Below, one piece after another: positions 20,470 through 29,831 of a DNA stretch of 64,000 nt. The stretch covers positions 1 through 64,000 of the forward strand of contig JANBRJ010000031.1 of the NCBI GenBank assembly GCA_027577595.1, read 5' to 3'. The notes under the pieces were generated by a model, which was given only the letters and a program-made list of their open reading frames with translations, ran no database searches and was not told the origin of the DNA. The DNA comes from Coemansia sp. RSA 487 (taxonomy: Eukaryota > Kickxellomycota > Kickxellomycetes > Kickxellales > Kickxellaceae). Made by a program: the position numbers and the translations under genes. The stretch's first letter is position 1. Every line of letters begins with the position of its first letter.

Positions 20470-21312
20470 CTACAACGCTGTTCCACGTTCAAAGTTATCT
20501 CGGATCTCCTTGGTGTACTTGTCGTATGCACGGTCCATCTTGCGGTTGAATCGAGCATTGCGCTCATTAATATAAGATACGTTTTCGCCTTCCTTTTCAA
20601 CGGATGGCTTGTGCAACGCCGCACGCCGCTGCTGCTGGTCCTCGACAGTCTTCACAAGCTTTTCCACATTCCGATGGTCGGGCTTGTGCTCCATGTCCAA
20701 GGACATCTCGGAGCCTTCGGCTCCCAAAGCCCTTTCTTGCTTCTGTCTTCCGTATGCAGTCAGGTCAGGCTTAATCTTGGCGACATCACGCTCATACTTG
20801 CGCCTGTTGACCTGTGTAAAATCGGTAAATCCGCGCTCGGCATTTTCTTCAATCTTGCGCTTCCTTTCCTCGTATTTTTCGACTCGGTCGATGGAGTACT
20901 CCCAGAATCGAGATCTTTCGTAATCCTGCCCCGAATACTCTTCCTTTTCCTTTAGAATCTCTGCTTCCCGGTGCTTTCTTTCCTGGCGCCGTTGGTCTCG
21001 TGGGTTCTCTCGAAGTCGCTGGTGTTCCTTGTACACGTCGCGCTTATTCTCCTGCGTGCTTTTGGCTAGCCGCTCGCGAATTGCCTTGAGACGGTCGACT
21101 TGTGATTTGAACTGTTCGGGAATATCTTTTCTTTCAGCGATATCCTCGTCTGCATCGCTGTCGTTGGAATCCGATGCCTCGCTGCTATGGTTGCTATCGC
21201 TGTTGCAATGTGCAGCACCTTCATCTGGTTCGACTTTTTTGCCCTTACTCTTGTCACGCGTCTTTTCCATCTTGGCTGTGTTATCTGCTTTCTTAGTATC
21301 ATTGGTGTCCAT
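20470..21312 (-). CDS. SYF2: Pre-mRNA splicing factor SYF2
   Basis: 280 aa from the ATG at 21312 (MDTNDTKK); an upstream in-frame Met would add 26 hydrophobic residues that are not typical of the family. The N-terminal 80 residues are acidic/Lys-rich. From about residue 90 the protein is the charged helical SYF2 domain: ENPRDQRRQERKHREAE, SGQDYERSRFWEYSIDRVEK, FTDFTQVNRRKYERD, IKPDLTAYGRQK, and at the C-terminus NERNARFNRKMDRAYDKYT. SYF2 belongs to the Prp19-associated complex and the activated spliceosome, with links to cell-cycle progression. Convergent with Rok1. Confidence 0.92.
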   Translation of the reverse strand: MDTNDTKKADNTAKMEKTRDKSKGKKVEPDEGAAHCNSDSNHSSEASDSNDSDADEDIAERKDIPEQFKSQVDRLKAIRERLAKSTQENKRDVYKEHQRLRENPRDQRRQERKHREAEILKEKEEYSGQDYERSRFWEYSIDRVEKYEERKRKIEENAERGFTDFTQVNRRKYERDVAKIKPDLTAYGRQKQERALGAEGSEMSLDMEHKPDHRNVEKLVKTVEDQQQRRAALHKPSVEKEGENVSYINERNARFNRKMDRAYDKYTKEIRDNFERGTAL

Positions 21313-21509
21313 TTCATGCGAGTGTCCGTCAATATTAAATAAAACTACAGAATAAATGTTATCCAAAATAACATCAAGCCATCCGCCCACTCCAAAAATA
21401 TCCGGTTTGGACCACGTTTTTTTTACAAATGCGCCTTCAATTATGGCATATACTACACGTGATTGAAATTATGCTTCAATTGGTTCCTGTCACACACTCG
21501 ACCCCAGCC

Positions 21510-22350
21510 TACAGTGGTGTGCCAATGTTTTTCTAATTTCAATATATGTATTGTCTCTTTTACCCATGGCATAACACCAGGCTATGATAAACGTGCAACG
21601 TTTGTAGATACAGCAAGTATGTGTTGTTGTCTTTTATTTTATGAAACATAACAAAGAACTAAAGAGAACAAATTAATATTTAATGGCAAACCCTTTCTTG
21701 CCAATGACCATCTTCATGTGCTTAGACATGCTTTCAGTTAGATTGTTGATATGCTTTAGTTCGATGCTATTCCAGAGTTTGCAAAAAGGTGTTTCCTTGC
21801 CATTGCTTGTCGAGTATCCTAGTAATTCCCTAGAAAATATGTGCTTCAAAATCCCCCACGCATTTTTAATCAGGTTGAGGTCAGATGAATTCGCTGGCCA
21901 TGTTTGTTTTTCAATGCCTTTCAACTGGTGATATTCACGGGAAGCGCTTGATGTGTGTATGTGTGCATTGCCTTCTACAAGTGTTGTGATTTTGTCCTTT
22001 GTCATAGACACCAGTTTAGACGTATATGCTCCTTCCTTGCTACCCTATAAACGATGCCTTCATCTTTCAGAATCATTCCAATGTACTGGCGACAGATATC
22101 GAGCTCTAAATCTCATATGATCTGTTTGTTTGCTATTCTCAGGTCCTTCTTCGCTGTATTCACAGTGTGCCGTCTTGTACGTTTGTTGATATTTGGTTTA
22201 CTGCCGCTCTTTGGCTTAGGCTTCATTGTCTCGTACTCATCGAAATGCTTGATCAAGGCTCGCACAGTCCGCATAAATGAGTCCAAATGCTCAGCTATTA
22301 CACGAGAAGGAAAACCTTGATCCCTCTTCTCAATGACTTTTTTCTAATAG
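21510..22350 (-). mobile_element. Decayed Tc1/mariner-family DNA transposon
   Basis: On the minus strand, 21673-22011 encodes the C-terminal part of a DDE transposase: VEGNAHIHTS, then WPANSSDLNLIKNAWGILK (compare the family's WPxxSPDLNPIENxWGxLK). Further 5' on that strand (about 22020-22320), broken frames give the HTH and N-terminal part (RRTVNTAKKDLR-like and ILKDEGIVYRV-like pieces). At 21510 the sequence TACAGTGGTGTGCCAATGTTTTTC looks like a TA target followed by the terminal repeat. The matching right terminus was not found. The DNA motif has lost its Asp (EGNA) and the last acidic residue reads Lys (IKN), so the element is dead. A relative lies at 55326. Confidence 0.7.
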
Positions 22351-22367
22351 ATAATGGCCAAATCATG

Positions 22368-22393
22368 GTGTGTGTGTGTGTGTGTGTGTGTGT
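22368..22393. repeat. (GT)n microsatellite
   Basis: Thirteen GT units just beyond the decayed transposase. Confidence 0.9.
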
Positions 22394-22864
22394 ATACCTT
22401 GCAAGAATCTAGACAAACGATGAGGTGTTATAAATATTTTGACAGAACTAAAGTCCCTCTTGTCTGTTTATTAAATAAAGCAATGAATTTTATAGCCGTC
22501 AAAACACTACAAAGAAAATATTATGATAATTGGTAAGCACATATTGTGACTCAGCTTGCAAGTTGCTAAGCTGAATTTTTATCACAAGAAGGATGCAAAA
22601 GTCAATTCTAAAATGCTTTCATAAAAATAATCAAGATTACAAAATAGAAAACATCCTTTCCCCACTATATTAATGGCAATTTAGATCACCGTAAGCAACA
22701 TACAAAGTTCAAGCTATCACAGCCACATAATCAACTTGCTTTAAGAGGCATTGGGTTCAAATGACTTACTTGTTATTAATAGAAAAAAACTGCTTCAAAG
22801 TTTAAATTAATTTGTGCCTTTGAAGATAGCTGATAGCTTCAATTTCTTAATCTTAGGCTTAGAC
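22394..22864. other. AT-rich spacer
   Basis: No gene seen. Its end overlaps the alternative-frame tail of the 22865 ORF (down to about 22807). Confidence 0.4.
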
Positions 22865-23140
22865 TTAGACTTTGACTTTGGCTTGGATGTCGACGGAGAT
22901 GGGGATGGGGTTTCTGCATCCAATGATTTGCTGTGTTGGACCTTTGACATTACTGCTTGTGATGGTGCCATTTTTATCCCAGTGTGCATTGTACCCATCT
23001 TTTTCAAGTCCTTCTACTCCACTATTCAAAAGTTCTATAATATTGGAAGACTGACAATAAATTTCATATTTGTCTGGCATTTCTTTGGAAAGTCCCTTGT
23101 AGATGACAAGGTGGTATTTTATAATTAATTCCTTAGCCAT
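22865..23140 (-). CDS. Small hypothetical protein with Lys/Ser overlapping tail frame
   Basis: 91 aa from the ATG at 23140; not recognised. It starts with a strand-like YHLVIYKGLSKE, reminiscent of the small orphans at 10586 and 42849, but lacks their ending. In the overlapping +1-type frame the same DNA (22807 to about 22960) encodes a Ser/Pro then Lys/Ser-rich tail (TSKPKSKSKSKPKIKKLKL) with clear periodic composition. That tail looks more like a real C-terminus than the main-frame end, so an unseen short intron or a frameshift may join the two. It lies downstream of the decayed Tc1 element and upstream of the mannosidase gene's 3' end. Confidence 0.35.
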   Translation of the reverse strand: MAKELIIKYHLVIYKGLSKEMPDKYEIYCQSSNIIELLNSGVEGLEKDGYNAHWDKNGTITSSNVKGPTQQIIGCRNPIPISVDIQAKVKV

Positions 23141-23620
23141 GGTGATACTTCAAATCAAACGAAATGATACTTGGCTGATACTAATAATTGGTTGGATAAG
23201 TTTAAGATGTTGATGAGCAATGCTAGCAACTGGAAATAACCATCCTTTTGAATGTATACATGGTGTAGATACTTGTTTGTGCAACTAAGTATTAATGTTA
23301 CTGAAAATAAAATGTGGAACCTGTAGCTTGGAGACCAAAATATAAGATTTTAAAATCTGCAAAGATTACCCTTTGTTTCTTTGTTAGAAAAAAAACAAAG
23401 AATGTAAAGTCCCCAAATGAATGTGCCAACATTGCTGTAAACAAGAGCTACAGTTCACTTTTTCCTATCGATACACAAAGCTCAATATCCAACAAATACT
23501 AAAGTCTTCTGAAAAACGCTACAAACACTCACCTTCCCATTTATATATTTTCTTTGGATTACGGCCCCCAGTTTCCATTTGAGGCATTCCATTAAAAGCA
23601 AGATGAATGATAGAAGGAAA
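23141..23620. other. Spacer downstream of the alpha-mannosidase gene
   Basis: AT-rich; no supported gene. It contains the presumed promoter of the 22865 ORF and the mannosidase 3' untranslated region. Confidence 0.4.
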
Positions 23621-26600
23621 TTAAAAATAAAACTTTAGAGACACAATCTCAAAAGGCTTGAAGCGAACCTTTACAGTGTCTGAGAAATGCAGTCTTGTAA
23701 GCTCACCAGCACTACAATCGGCGCCCATCGGTTCTTCCAGGATATTCACCTTTTGTACGTGGATGAATGGAAGCTTTGAAGTCAAGAACGCGTTCGCATG
23801 ACCACCATATGCTTCGTAGAGACGCACAACAAATCTACTCCCGTTAACTTCCGCCATTTTGACAGCATCTAGGACAACGTTTCTGGCACCAGAAAGCGAA
23901 AAGTACGGGCTTCCGTTGGTTATGCAAATATCTGGTACTGCGCTAGGTATCTTGAGCAACGGAACATTAAAGTGGTAAGCTTCCTGAACAACATTGGACT
24001 CGTTGAAGCAACCTTTGTGCGGATAGAGCGCATAGCGGAACGAATGCTTGCCCATATCGCAGTGCTCGTCAGGAGACTTTGGCGAGCGCAGAAGCGTCAG
24101 TGACATTGTGTTTTCCAATGTCGAATGTCCGTATTTGCAATCATTTAGAAGCGCAACGCCGTAGCCAAACTCTGACAGATCGGCAAACTTGTGCGCGCAC
24201 ACTTCGAATTTGGCCATGTCCCAGGTCGTGTTGCGATGGGTGGGCCGTTGCACCACGCCATACTGCGTCTCGTAAGTAGCCATGTCGTTATGAATGTCCC
24301 ACGTAAAGGATACTTTGAGGCACTTGCGGTTTTCGTGCCAGTCAACATCGCAGTCAAAATCAAGACGCGGCGAGATAGCCGACAATGAGATGGTTTGGCT
24401 GAGCACGCTCTGGTCGCTGATAGGCACTTTGACAGTGAGGGAGGCAACTAGCGGGCCAGTGTCGCTGATAGACACCTGCACGGCGTCCAGACGCTTGAAC
24501 TTTTCCAACGAGTATATCTCAATGTCCCAAGCGTCCCAGAATATCGGCACGTCATCGTAGAGCTCGAAAACGTTGGCCCGCTCTCTGTTGGGAACGAGCT
24601 CCCGGGACTCTGCAATATCGTAGTAGCTCGCGATCTGTCCGGCTTGGTCTATCACGACACGCACAAAGCGGTTCGCCATTACATAGTCGCCTGAATCGTC
24701 CTGGAACACGCGGAGAGACAGCTCTTCGTCAGTAATCCGAGAAGCAGTGTTTTCAGGGTCAATTGTATGAGCTGCGAATCCAGGTACATCAGCCGCAAGG
24801 GTGAGTACGGCACCATCTCTTTCTCTTATCTGTACAGCACCGTTTTCGCACTGCTGTCTAAAAGGCATTGCCAGGTGGTCTGGTACTGTGACGATGCTCG
24901 AGCGCATCCACCCGGTGGTGTTGAACACAGTAAGATACGTAGCCAGCCCAGGGTCATTCGGTATTGCGCTTTCGCCATAGATGCAGGATACCGCGCGATG
25001 GCGCAGCTTCTCGACAGAATCAAAAATATCCCTGTACATCTTATCGCTGTCGCGGTACACCATATTGATGGCCGATCCGGGGACAACGTCATGGAACTGG
25101 TTCAAGCACACCAGCTTCCAAAGGCGAGTAAGCTCCTTGGCAGGGTACTTGTACTTGTGCTCGTAGTCGTGTTCATTTCTAGAAGCCTGCGTTTGCGCAA
25201 TGGTGCACAAAAGCTCGGTGTCGCGCAAAAGGAACTCTGACTTGCGGTTCCACAGCTTATTGTTTGACTGGGACGTGTACGTCCCGCGGTGCAGCTCAAA
25301 GTAAAGCTCGCCCTTCCACGCAACGAGCTCCTCGGCCGTCTTCTCCACATGCTTGTAGAACTCGCGCGGGTGCGCTTGCTTTACTTGCGGCAGCCCGTCG
25401 ACGTTTTGCATGCGACGCAGGCGCTCAAGCATTGAGCGCAGCGGGCCGCCTCCACCGTCACCATTGCCGAACAGATAGAGGCTTTCGTTCGAGTATGCAA
25501 TGTCTTTGTGTCGCTTCACGCTGTCGATGAGCTCCCCAGGGCGGCATTGCGCGCCATAGGTGTTGGAAGGTGCCATGTGCGTCAGGATGTGGCTGCCGTC
25601 AAGCCCGATCCAGCGGAACGTTGTATTTGGGAAGGTGTTGATGTTGTTCCACGAGAGCTTCTGCGTGAAAAAGTACTTTGCGCCTGCGAGCCGCACGATC
25701 TGTGGCAGCTGCGACGAGTATCCAAAGGTGTCGGGCAGCCAGAACACATCGCATGTTTCGCCGAAATGGCGCTTAAAGTACTGTTGGCCAAGAAGGAACT
25801 GGCGCACCAGGGATTCGCCACTGGGGATGTTGCAGTCCATCTCGACCCAGGTTCCGCCGATCGGGATGAATTGCCCGGTACGTGCCTTGGCCTGGATACG
25901 TTTGAACAGTGACGGGTAGTTCTCGCCGAGCCACTCGAACTGCTGCGCCTGCGATGCTGCAAACCGGTACTCGGGGTAGTCATCCATAAGGCTGAGCTGC
26001 GTTGCCCAGCTGCGCGCCGCCTTGCGCTTGGTCTCGTCAAAGGGCCACAGCCACGCAGTGTCAATATGGCAATTGCCAATGGCATACACTTGGTGCGTCG
26101 AGTCTCCGCCCTGGGCCTCGAAAAATCGCTTTGCGACTGCGCGGGCCGGTGCAACTGTGGAGACGTCGGCGTGCTCAAATATGTTGACGATCTTGTTGGC
26201 GGCCTTCAGCGCCTGCCAGTACCGCGGAGTGTCCTGGGGGAGCCGGTTTGCCATCTCGCTCACCACGTCCATGTCGTGGAACAGCGCCCAGGCCTCCGGG
26301 TTGGGTGCAGCCAGCTCCGCAGAACTCAGCTTGTAGTATATTGCCCGGTCCTGCGGATGCTGGTGGTAGTCGCCGTTCCCAAACAGCCCGTTGCACGCCA
26401 TCTCCATGTAGAACAGGCGCAGTGGCTCGTTTGTCGATGCACTGGGCGTCAGCAGATAGTCAACGTGCCGCTCGCCGCCGCCGCCGCCCGTCAGCCCCAT
26501 TATGGGCTCCCCGTCGGCCGACCATACCATTGCCTCGCTGTTTGTGTCAAAGAGAAATTGCACCGGCTTTCCTTCAAACGAATCGGGGATCCTGACGGTT

Positions 26601-26872
26601 ACACGGAACCAGTGCGTGGTCCACGACGGCCCAAAGACCTGCCCAACCTTGGCCGGACGGTAATCTTGCTTGGCAGCGTGCGAAAACGACGGGCGCTCTT
26701 GGCCAGGCGCAGACCACACCTCGAGCTTTACGTAGGGCTCGCCGCTGACCTTGAGATCAAAGAGGATGGCCTGGAGATTGACATCCTTCCACTGGTTGTC
26801 GCTGGTAAAGTTGTTTATTCGGCTCCGAGTGATGGACTGGTGCTTTTGCAGATAGCTCATATGATGCTGCAT
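23621..26872 (-). CDS. Cytosolic/vacuolar-type alpha-mannosidase, GH38 (Ams1/MAN2C1-like)
   Basis: 1083 aa, single exon. The N-terminal 250 residues are the beta-sandwich typical of Ams1/MAN2C1 proteins (FGPSWTTHWFRVTVRIP, MVWSADGEPIMG). The catalytic barrel begins at NCHIDTAWLWPFDETKRK (from residue 267), with the Zn-binding His and Asp. The nucleophile is Asp381 in FWLPDTFGYSSQLPQI. Further family landmarks are GGTWVEMDCNIPSGESLVRQ and LWKLVCLNQFHDVVPGSAI. There is no signal peptide, so it is expected in the cytosol with delivery to the vacuole, where it trims free oligomannosides. Length fits the family (about 1040-1080). The closest in-frame ATG is used; Met5 is an alternative. Confidence 0.93.
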   Translation of the reverse strand: MQHHMSYLQKHQSITRSRINNFTSDNQWKDVNLQAILFDLKVSGEPYVKLEVWSAPGQERPSFSHAAKQDYRPAKVGQVFGPSWTTHWFRVTVRIPDSFEGKPVQFLFDTNSEAMVWSADGEPIMGLTGGGGGERHVDYLLTPSASTNEPLRLFYMEMACNGLFGNGDYHQHPQDRAIYYKLSSAELAAPNPEAWALFHDMDVVSEMANRLPQDTPRYWQALKAANKIVNIFEHADVSTVAPARAVAKRFFEAQGGDSTHQVYAIGNCHIDTAWLWPFDETKRKAARSWATQLSLMDDYPEYRFAASQAQQFEWLGENYPSLFKRIQAKARTGQFIPIGGTWVEMDCNIPSGESLVRQFLLGQQYFKRHFGETCDVFWLPDTFGYSSQLPQIVRLAGAKYFFTQKLSWNNINTFPNTTFRWIGLDGSHILTHMAPSNTYGAQCRPGELIDSVKRHKDIAYSNESLYLFGNGDGGGGPLRSMLERLRRMQNVDGLPQVKQAHPREFYKHVEKTAEELVAWKGELYFELHRGTYTSQSNNKLWNRKSEFLLRDTELLCTIAQTQASRNEHDYEHKYKYPAKELTRLWKLVCLNQFHDVVPGSAINMVYRDSDKMYRDIFDSVEKLRHRAVSCIYGESAIPNDPGLATYLTVFNTTGWMRSSIVTVPDHLAMPFRQQCENGAVQIRERDGAVLTLAADVPGFAAHTIDPENTASRITDEELSLRVFQDDSGDYVMANRFVRVVIDQAGQIASYYDIAESRELVPNRERANVFELYDDVPIFWDAWDIEIYSLEKFKRLDAVQVSISDTGPLVASLTVKVPISDQSVLSQTISLSAISPRLDFDCDVDWHENRKCLKVSFTWDIHNDMATYETQYGVVQRPTHRNTTWDMAKFEVCAHKFADLSEFGYGVALLNDCKYGHSTLENTMSLTLLRSPKSPDEHCDMGKHSFRYALYPHKGCFNESNVVQEAYHFNVPLLKIPSAVPDICITNGSPYFSLSGARNVVLDAVKMAEVNGSRFVVRLYEAYGGHANAFLTSKLPFIHVQKVNILEEPMGADCSAGELTRLHFSDTVKVRFKPFEIVSLKFYF

Positions 26873-27574
26873 TGTCTTGAGGTGTACGGTTGAAGAAGTA
26901 AAAAAAAAAAAATATATATATATATATATATATTATAGTTAAAAAAGAAGAAAAAGGAAGGGAATGTAAACTCGCTCTGATAGTGCGCACAGACAATGCT
27001 TTATACGGAAACAACGGGAGAGGGGAGAATGCTTCATTCCACATCTCCCTCTTTCGATTGTGCAGTAGCAAAAACGACAACGTGTAGAGCAGAAACATAA
27101 AGACAGCAAAGCACGTGGAAAGACGCATATCCACAAGTCAAAAGAATCCTCCGTGAATGCACAGAGGCGATTCAAGCTGTCAACACATGACCAGCAAATG
27201 CCGACGACTTTGTCAATGTATCCACTTGTAAAGCATTGCTTTGAATTCTCACCACACTCTTTTCTCAAATCTAGATACATGATAAATGGGAGGGGAGGGC
27301 AAAGCGCTGTGTATCGTTGATGTATTTAATTTAGCAGGCGCAGAAAATTTGATGCATGTCATAGTGAATATATAATAAAAATGTCCTTTTTAATAAAAGG
27401 AGGGAAAGTGCCGGTGATCAAACAAAGCTAACGTCCCTGAATGTCGTAAAGATAAAACCTAAAAATAATATCATTGAATGAGTAATGCCCGTGTTGTCGT
27501 CTTGATATCCAATGTCGTTGCACGAAGGCAGTAAAAATGCAAGGAGAAAAAATAAGATATAGGTGATGATGAAA
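26873..27574. other. Mannosidase 5' region and spacer
   Basis: It begins with a poly-A/(AT)n tract (26900-26933), presumably in the mannosidase promoter or leader. The remainder shows no supported gene. Confidence 0.45.
26900..26933. repeat. Poly-A and (AT)n microsatellite
   Basis: About 12 A residues followed by roughly ten AT units, 28 nt upstream of the mannosidase start codon. Confidence 0.9.
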
Positions 27575-27781
27575 TTAAAGCTCTGGGAAAAAGTGGTTTT
27601 CCCTGAGATGAACGCTGGCATCGTCAGGAGATTGGAATATAGCGCCGCAAATATCGCATCTATATGCCACCAAGCTATGGTGGCATTTGCCGGTAAATAG
27701 CTGCTGTGGCTCAAGCACGGCACCGGCGCATTTGGCAAAGGCGGTGGAATGCGATGGCGAGAGTGTGTGAGTGAAGTGCAT
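27575..27781 (-). CDS. Single C2H2 zinc-finger microprotein, HFFP-tailed (minus copy)
   Basis: 68 aa from the first ATG (27781) downstream of a TATATAAA at 27906-27913; the longer open frame starts at TTG. One zinc finger occupies the C-terminal third: YRCDICGAIFQSPDDASVH then LRENH, i.e. C-x2-C-x12-H-x4-H with Phe in the canonical position, followed by a short HFFPEL tail ending at the stop. The N-terminal 40 residues are unstructured with two isolated Cys. A divergent partner at 29473 has the same finger and tail. One finger alone rarely binds DNA specifically, so a protein- or RNA-binding role, or dimeric binding, is possible. Confidence 0.6.
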   Translation of the reverse strand: MHFTHTLSPSHSTAFAKCAGAVLEPQQLFTGKCHHSLVAYRCDICGAIFQSPDDASVHLRENHFFPEL

Positions 27782-27905
27782 TTTCCTAATGGATATGATG
27801 ATGTGAAATGAATGAAAAAGTAGTGTGTTTGTGACCTCCCGGGATGCAATGGACAAGTAATGAGATACAATCTAGAAGCAGTAGGAAGGTGGCCAGAATG
27901 TCGAG

Positions 27906-27913
27906 TTTATATA
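27906..27913 (-). promoter_or_regulatory. TATA box of the minus zinc-finger gene
   Basis: Minus-strand TATATAAA, 125 nt upstream of the ATG at 27781; an inverted CCAAT lies at 27922. Confidence 0.5.
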
Positions 27914-29333
27914 GCTCCCGTCCAATAGATGTTGTTGCTAAACCGGCTGTTTTTTTTGAATCGAGGATAAAAACGTGTATAATGATGAATGTGCAGTAAG
28001 CCGATTTGGAGGCTGGAGCTGTGCTACGGATGCCAATTATTGCGCGATGAAACAAAAAACGTGAGACTAAGGTATGCCAATGATGCCAAACAAAATGAAT
28101 AAAGAAAGGAGGAAATGATATGGAATGAGGAAGTGATTTTAGCAAGAAAACGGGGAATAAAAACGACGCTGAGATTTCAACCTATTTATATGATATCCAT
28201 CGTGCGTGTTGCTTATCTTTCTCTCCAAGATACCTTTTTCTTCATCTCGGAATGATGCATAAAGACATGATGGACAAGGGACCAAAAAAACGCAAGTGAG
28301 CCTGTTCATGTGCATACAGAGTATCCAACCCTGTTTTCCTTCATTTTTCAAATGTCACGCCGAGAATAGAAACAAACGATCCTCCATCTGTCCGCGCATA
28401 ATTGCACCCTCATCCATGTTTATTTGTGTCTCCGCCACCTTTTTGTTGAGTTTGGATTATTCAATTGAAAGAAGGAAATGAGCAGATGACATGCATTATA
28501 TGACAAATGCCGGAAGGAAAAAAAGAACCGGAAATCAGCAACCCACGTAAGAAGCGGACATTTGCACAGTAAGTAAAAATAGAGTATGCTGCTGATCTCC
28601 CAGGAGATGAGGAAAGAACATTCTATTCCACTATATCGCAATTTTTAAAACTGAGGATGAGGGGAGGAGACATATGGAAAACTTGTCGATCATGTTTGAT
28701 GTGGGCATATTTCCCCCACCCCCCAACCTCATCATCCCTTGTCACAGATTGATGCTGTATATTCTTTTCTCACTCCCTAAAAAGTGTCGATCTTGGAAGA
28801 GGGGTTGAATGCACGCATTTCAAAAGACAAAAAGTCCGAATCCCGCAACAGCCGGTATCCTTTTTTTTCAAAGCTAATTTTTCATGGTTTGAAATGTTTG
28901 GCAAAAAGGATCCTTGATTTTCCCATTGCTCCATTCCAGAATACATAAACAGGCATTTCCAGCCATGTGATCAAGACCGTCATGACCTCAAAAAGTTCCT
29001 GTATCAAGTAAATAAAAAGATACTTGTTGACATGCATTTCTTTTTTTTGCGCAGCATAATTCAAGGATGGTCACAGCAGTGGAATTGGGTGTCCCGTGAT
29101 AAGTCCAGAATCGACATAACGGAAAAATCAGTCCTGATCAGCATTATTACGCGAGCGATCGCGGATTTGAATTACTTTTTGAAATTCCTGATGATCGGTC
29201 GGGACGCCAAAAATAAATACCCCCCTTTCATTTTTTCACCGGTGTTCCGCAGCCGGGATTCCTTACAAAATACCAAATAACACTGATGTCATTAATTTAA
29301 AAATGAAATGCTTGGCATGAAATTAGCCAAAGA

Positions 29334-29343
29334 TTATATAAAG
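29334..29343 (+). promoter_or_regulatory. TATA box of the plus zinc-finger gene
   Basis: TATATAAAGG, about 130 nt upstream of the ATG at 29473, with GCCAAAG just before it. Confidence 0.5.
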
Positions 29344-29472
29344 GTTTGTTTGGAAACGCCTTTTGACAGGATTATTCGTTTATCATAAATTCCTACAAGC
29401 ATTTGTAAACAGTAGATAACGAATATTTTGATTGATACGAATCTGAGCATAGAACTAAACTAGCCTTGCCTA

Positions 29473-29616
29473 ATGATCAGTAACCAGACACTTGGACAGC
29501 GCAACTGCTGCTACGCAGACACCTTCCAGTGTACCTTGTGCGGCGCGATATTCAATTCGTCACAGGAAACCAGCGACCACATCAAGGAACGGCACTTTTT
29601 CCCCGACCTCGACTAG
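29473..29616 (+). CDS. Single C2H2 zinc-finger microprotein, HFFP-tailed (plus copy)
   Basis: 47 aa. It starts MISNQTLGQRNCCYAD and continues directly into one zinc finger, FQCTLCGAIFNSSQETSDH then IKERH, and the tail HFFPDLD. Finger spacing C-x2-C-x12-H-x4-H is identical to the minus-strand copy at 27575, and CGAIF and HFFP are shared word for word. Codons in the finger are GC-rich and look protein-coding, unlike the surrounding AT-rich DNA. A preceding 5' exon cannot be excluded, but the TATA box 130 nt upstream supports this start. The Cys pair before the finger (NCCY) could add a metal or disulfide site. Function unknown. Confidence 0.6.
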   Translation: MISNQTLGQRNCCYADTFQCTLCGAIFNSSQETSDHIKERHFFPDLD

Positions 29617-29831
29617 ATCACCTCCCTTTTTGCATTGTATATCACGCAATATAGAACTAGATGCCATGTCCTTTTTCTTTTTTCTTGCATCCAGCTTGCA
29701 TCATCTTCCCCCTTCTCTAGCATTTCCACTATTCACGTTAGAAGATAATATCAATCAATTCAACATTATACTCCATTGAAAAGTAATGCAATCAAGTAGA
29801 AAAACAGGTGCGCTCCACTGGAACCCTTTGT

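Larger units (their letters stand above)
27782..29472. other. 1.7-kb divergent spacer between the two zinc-finger microgenes
   Basis: It holds the two outward-facing TATA boxes (27906-27913 on the minus strand, 29334-29343 on the plus strand), each about 125-130 nt from its ATG. Between them are 1.4 kb without a supported ORF. Pyrimidine-rich on the minus strand near 28.1-28.4 kb. Likely a shared regulatory region; a non-coding RNA is possible but unsupported. Confidence 0.45.

Noticed and set aside
26066-26893. 275-codon plus-strand frame in the mannosidase gene
   Set aside because: Opposite strand of the GH38 catalytic region; no recognisable motifs.
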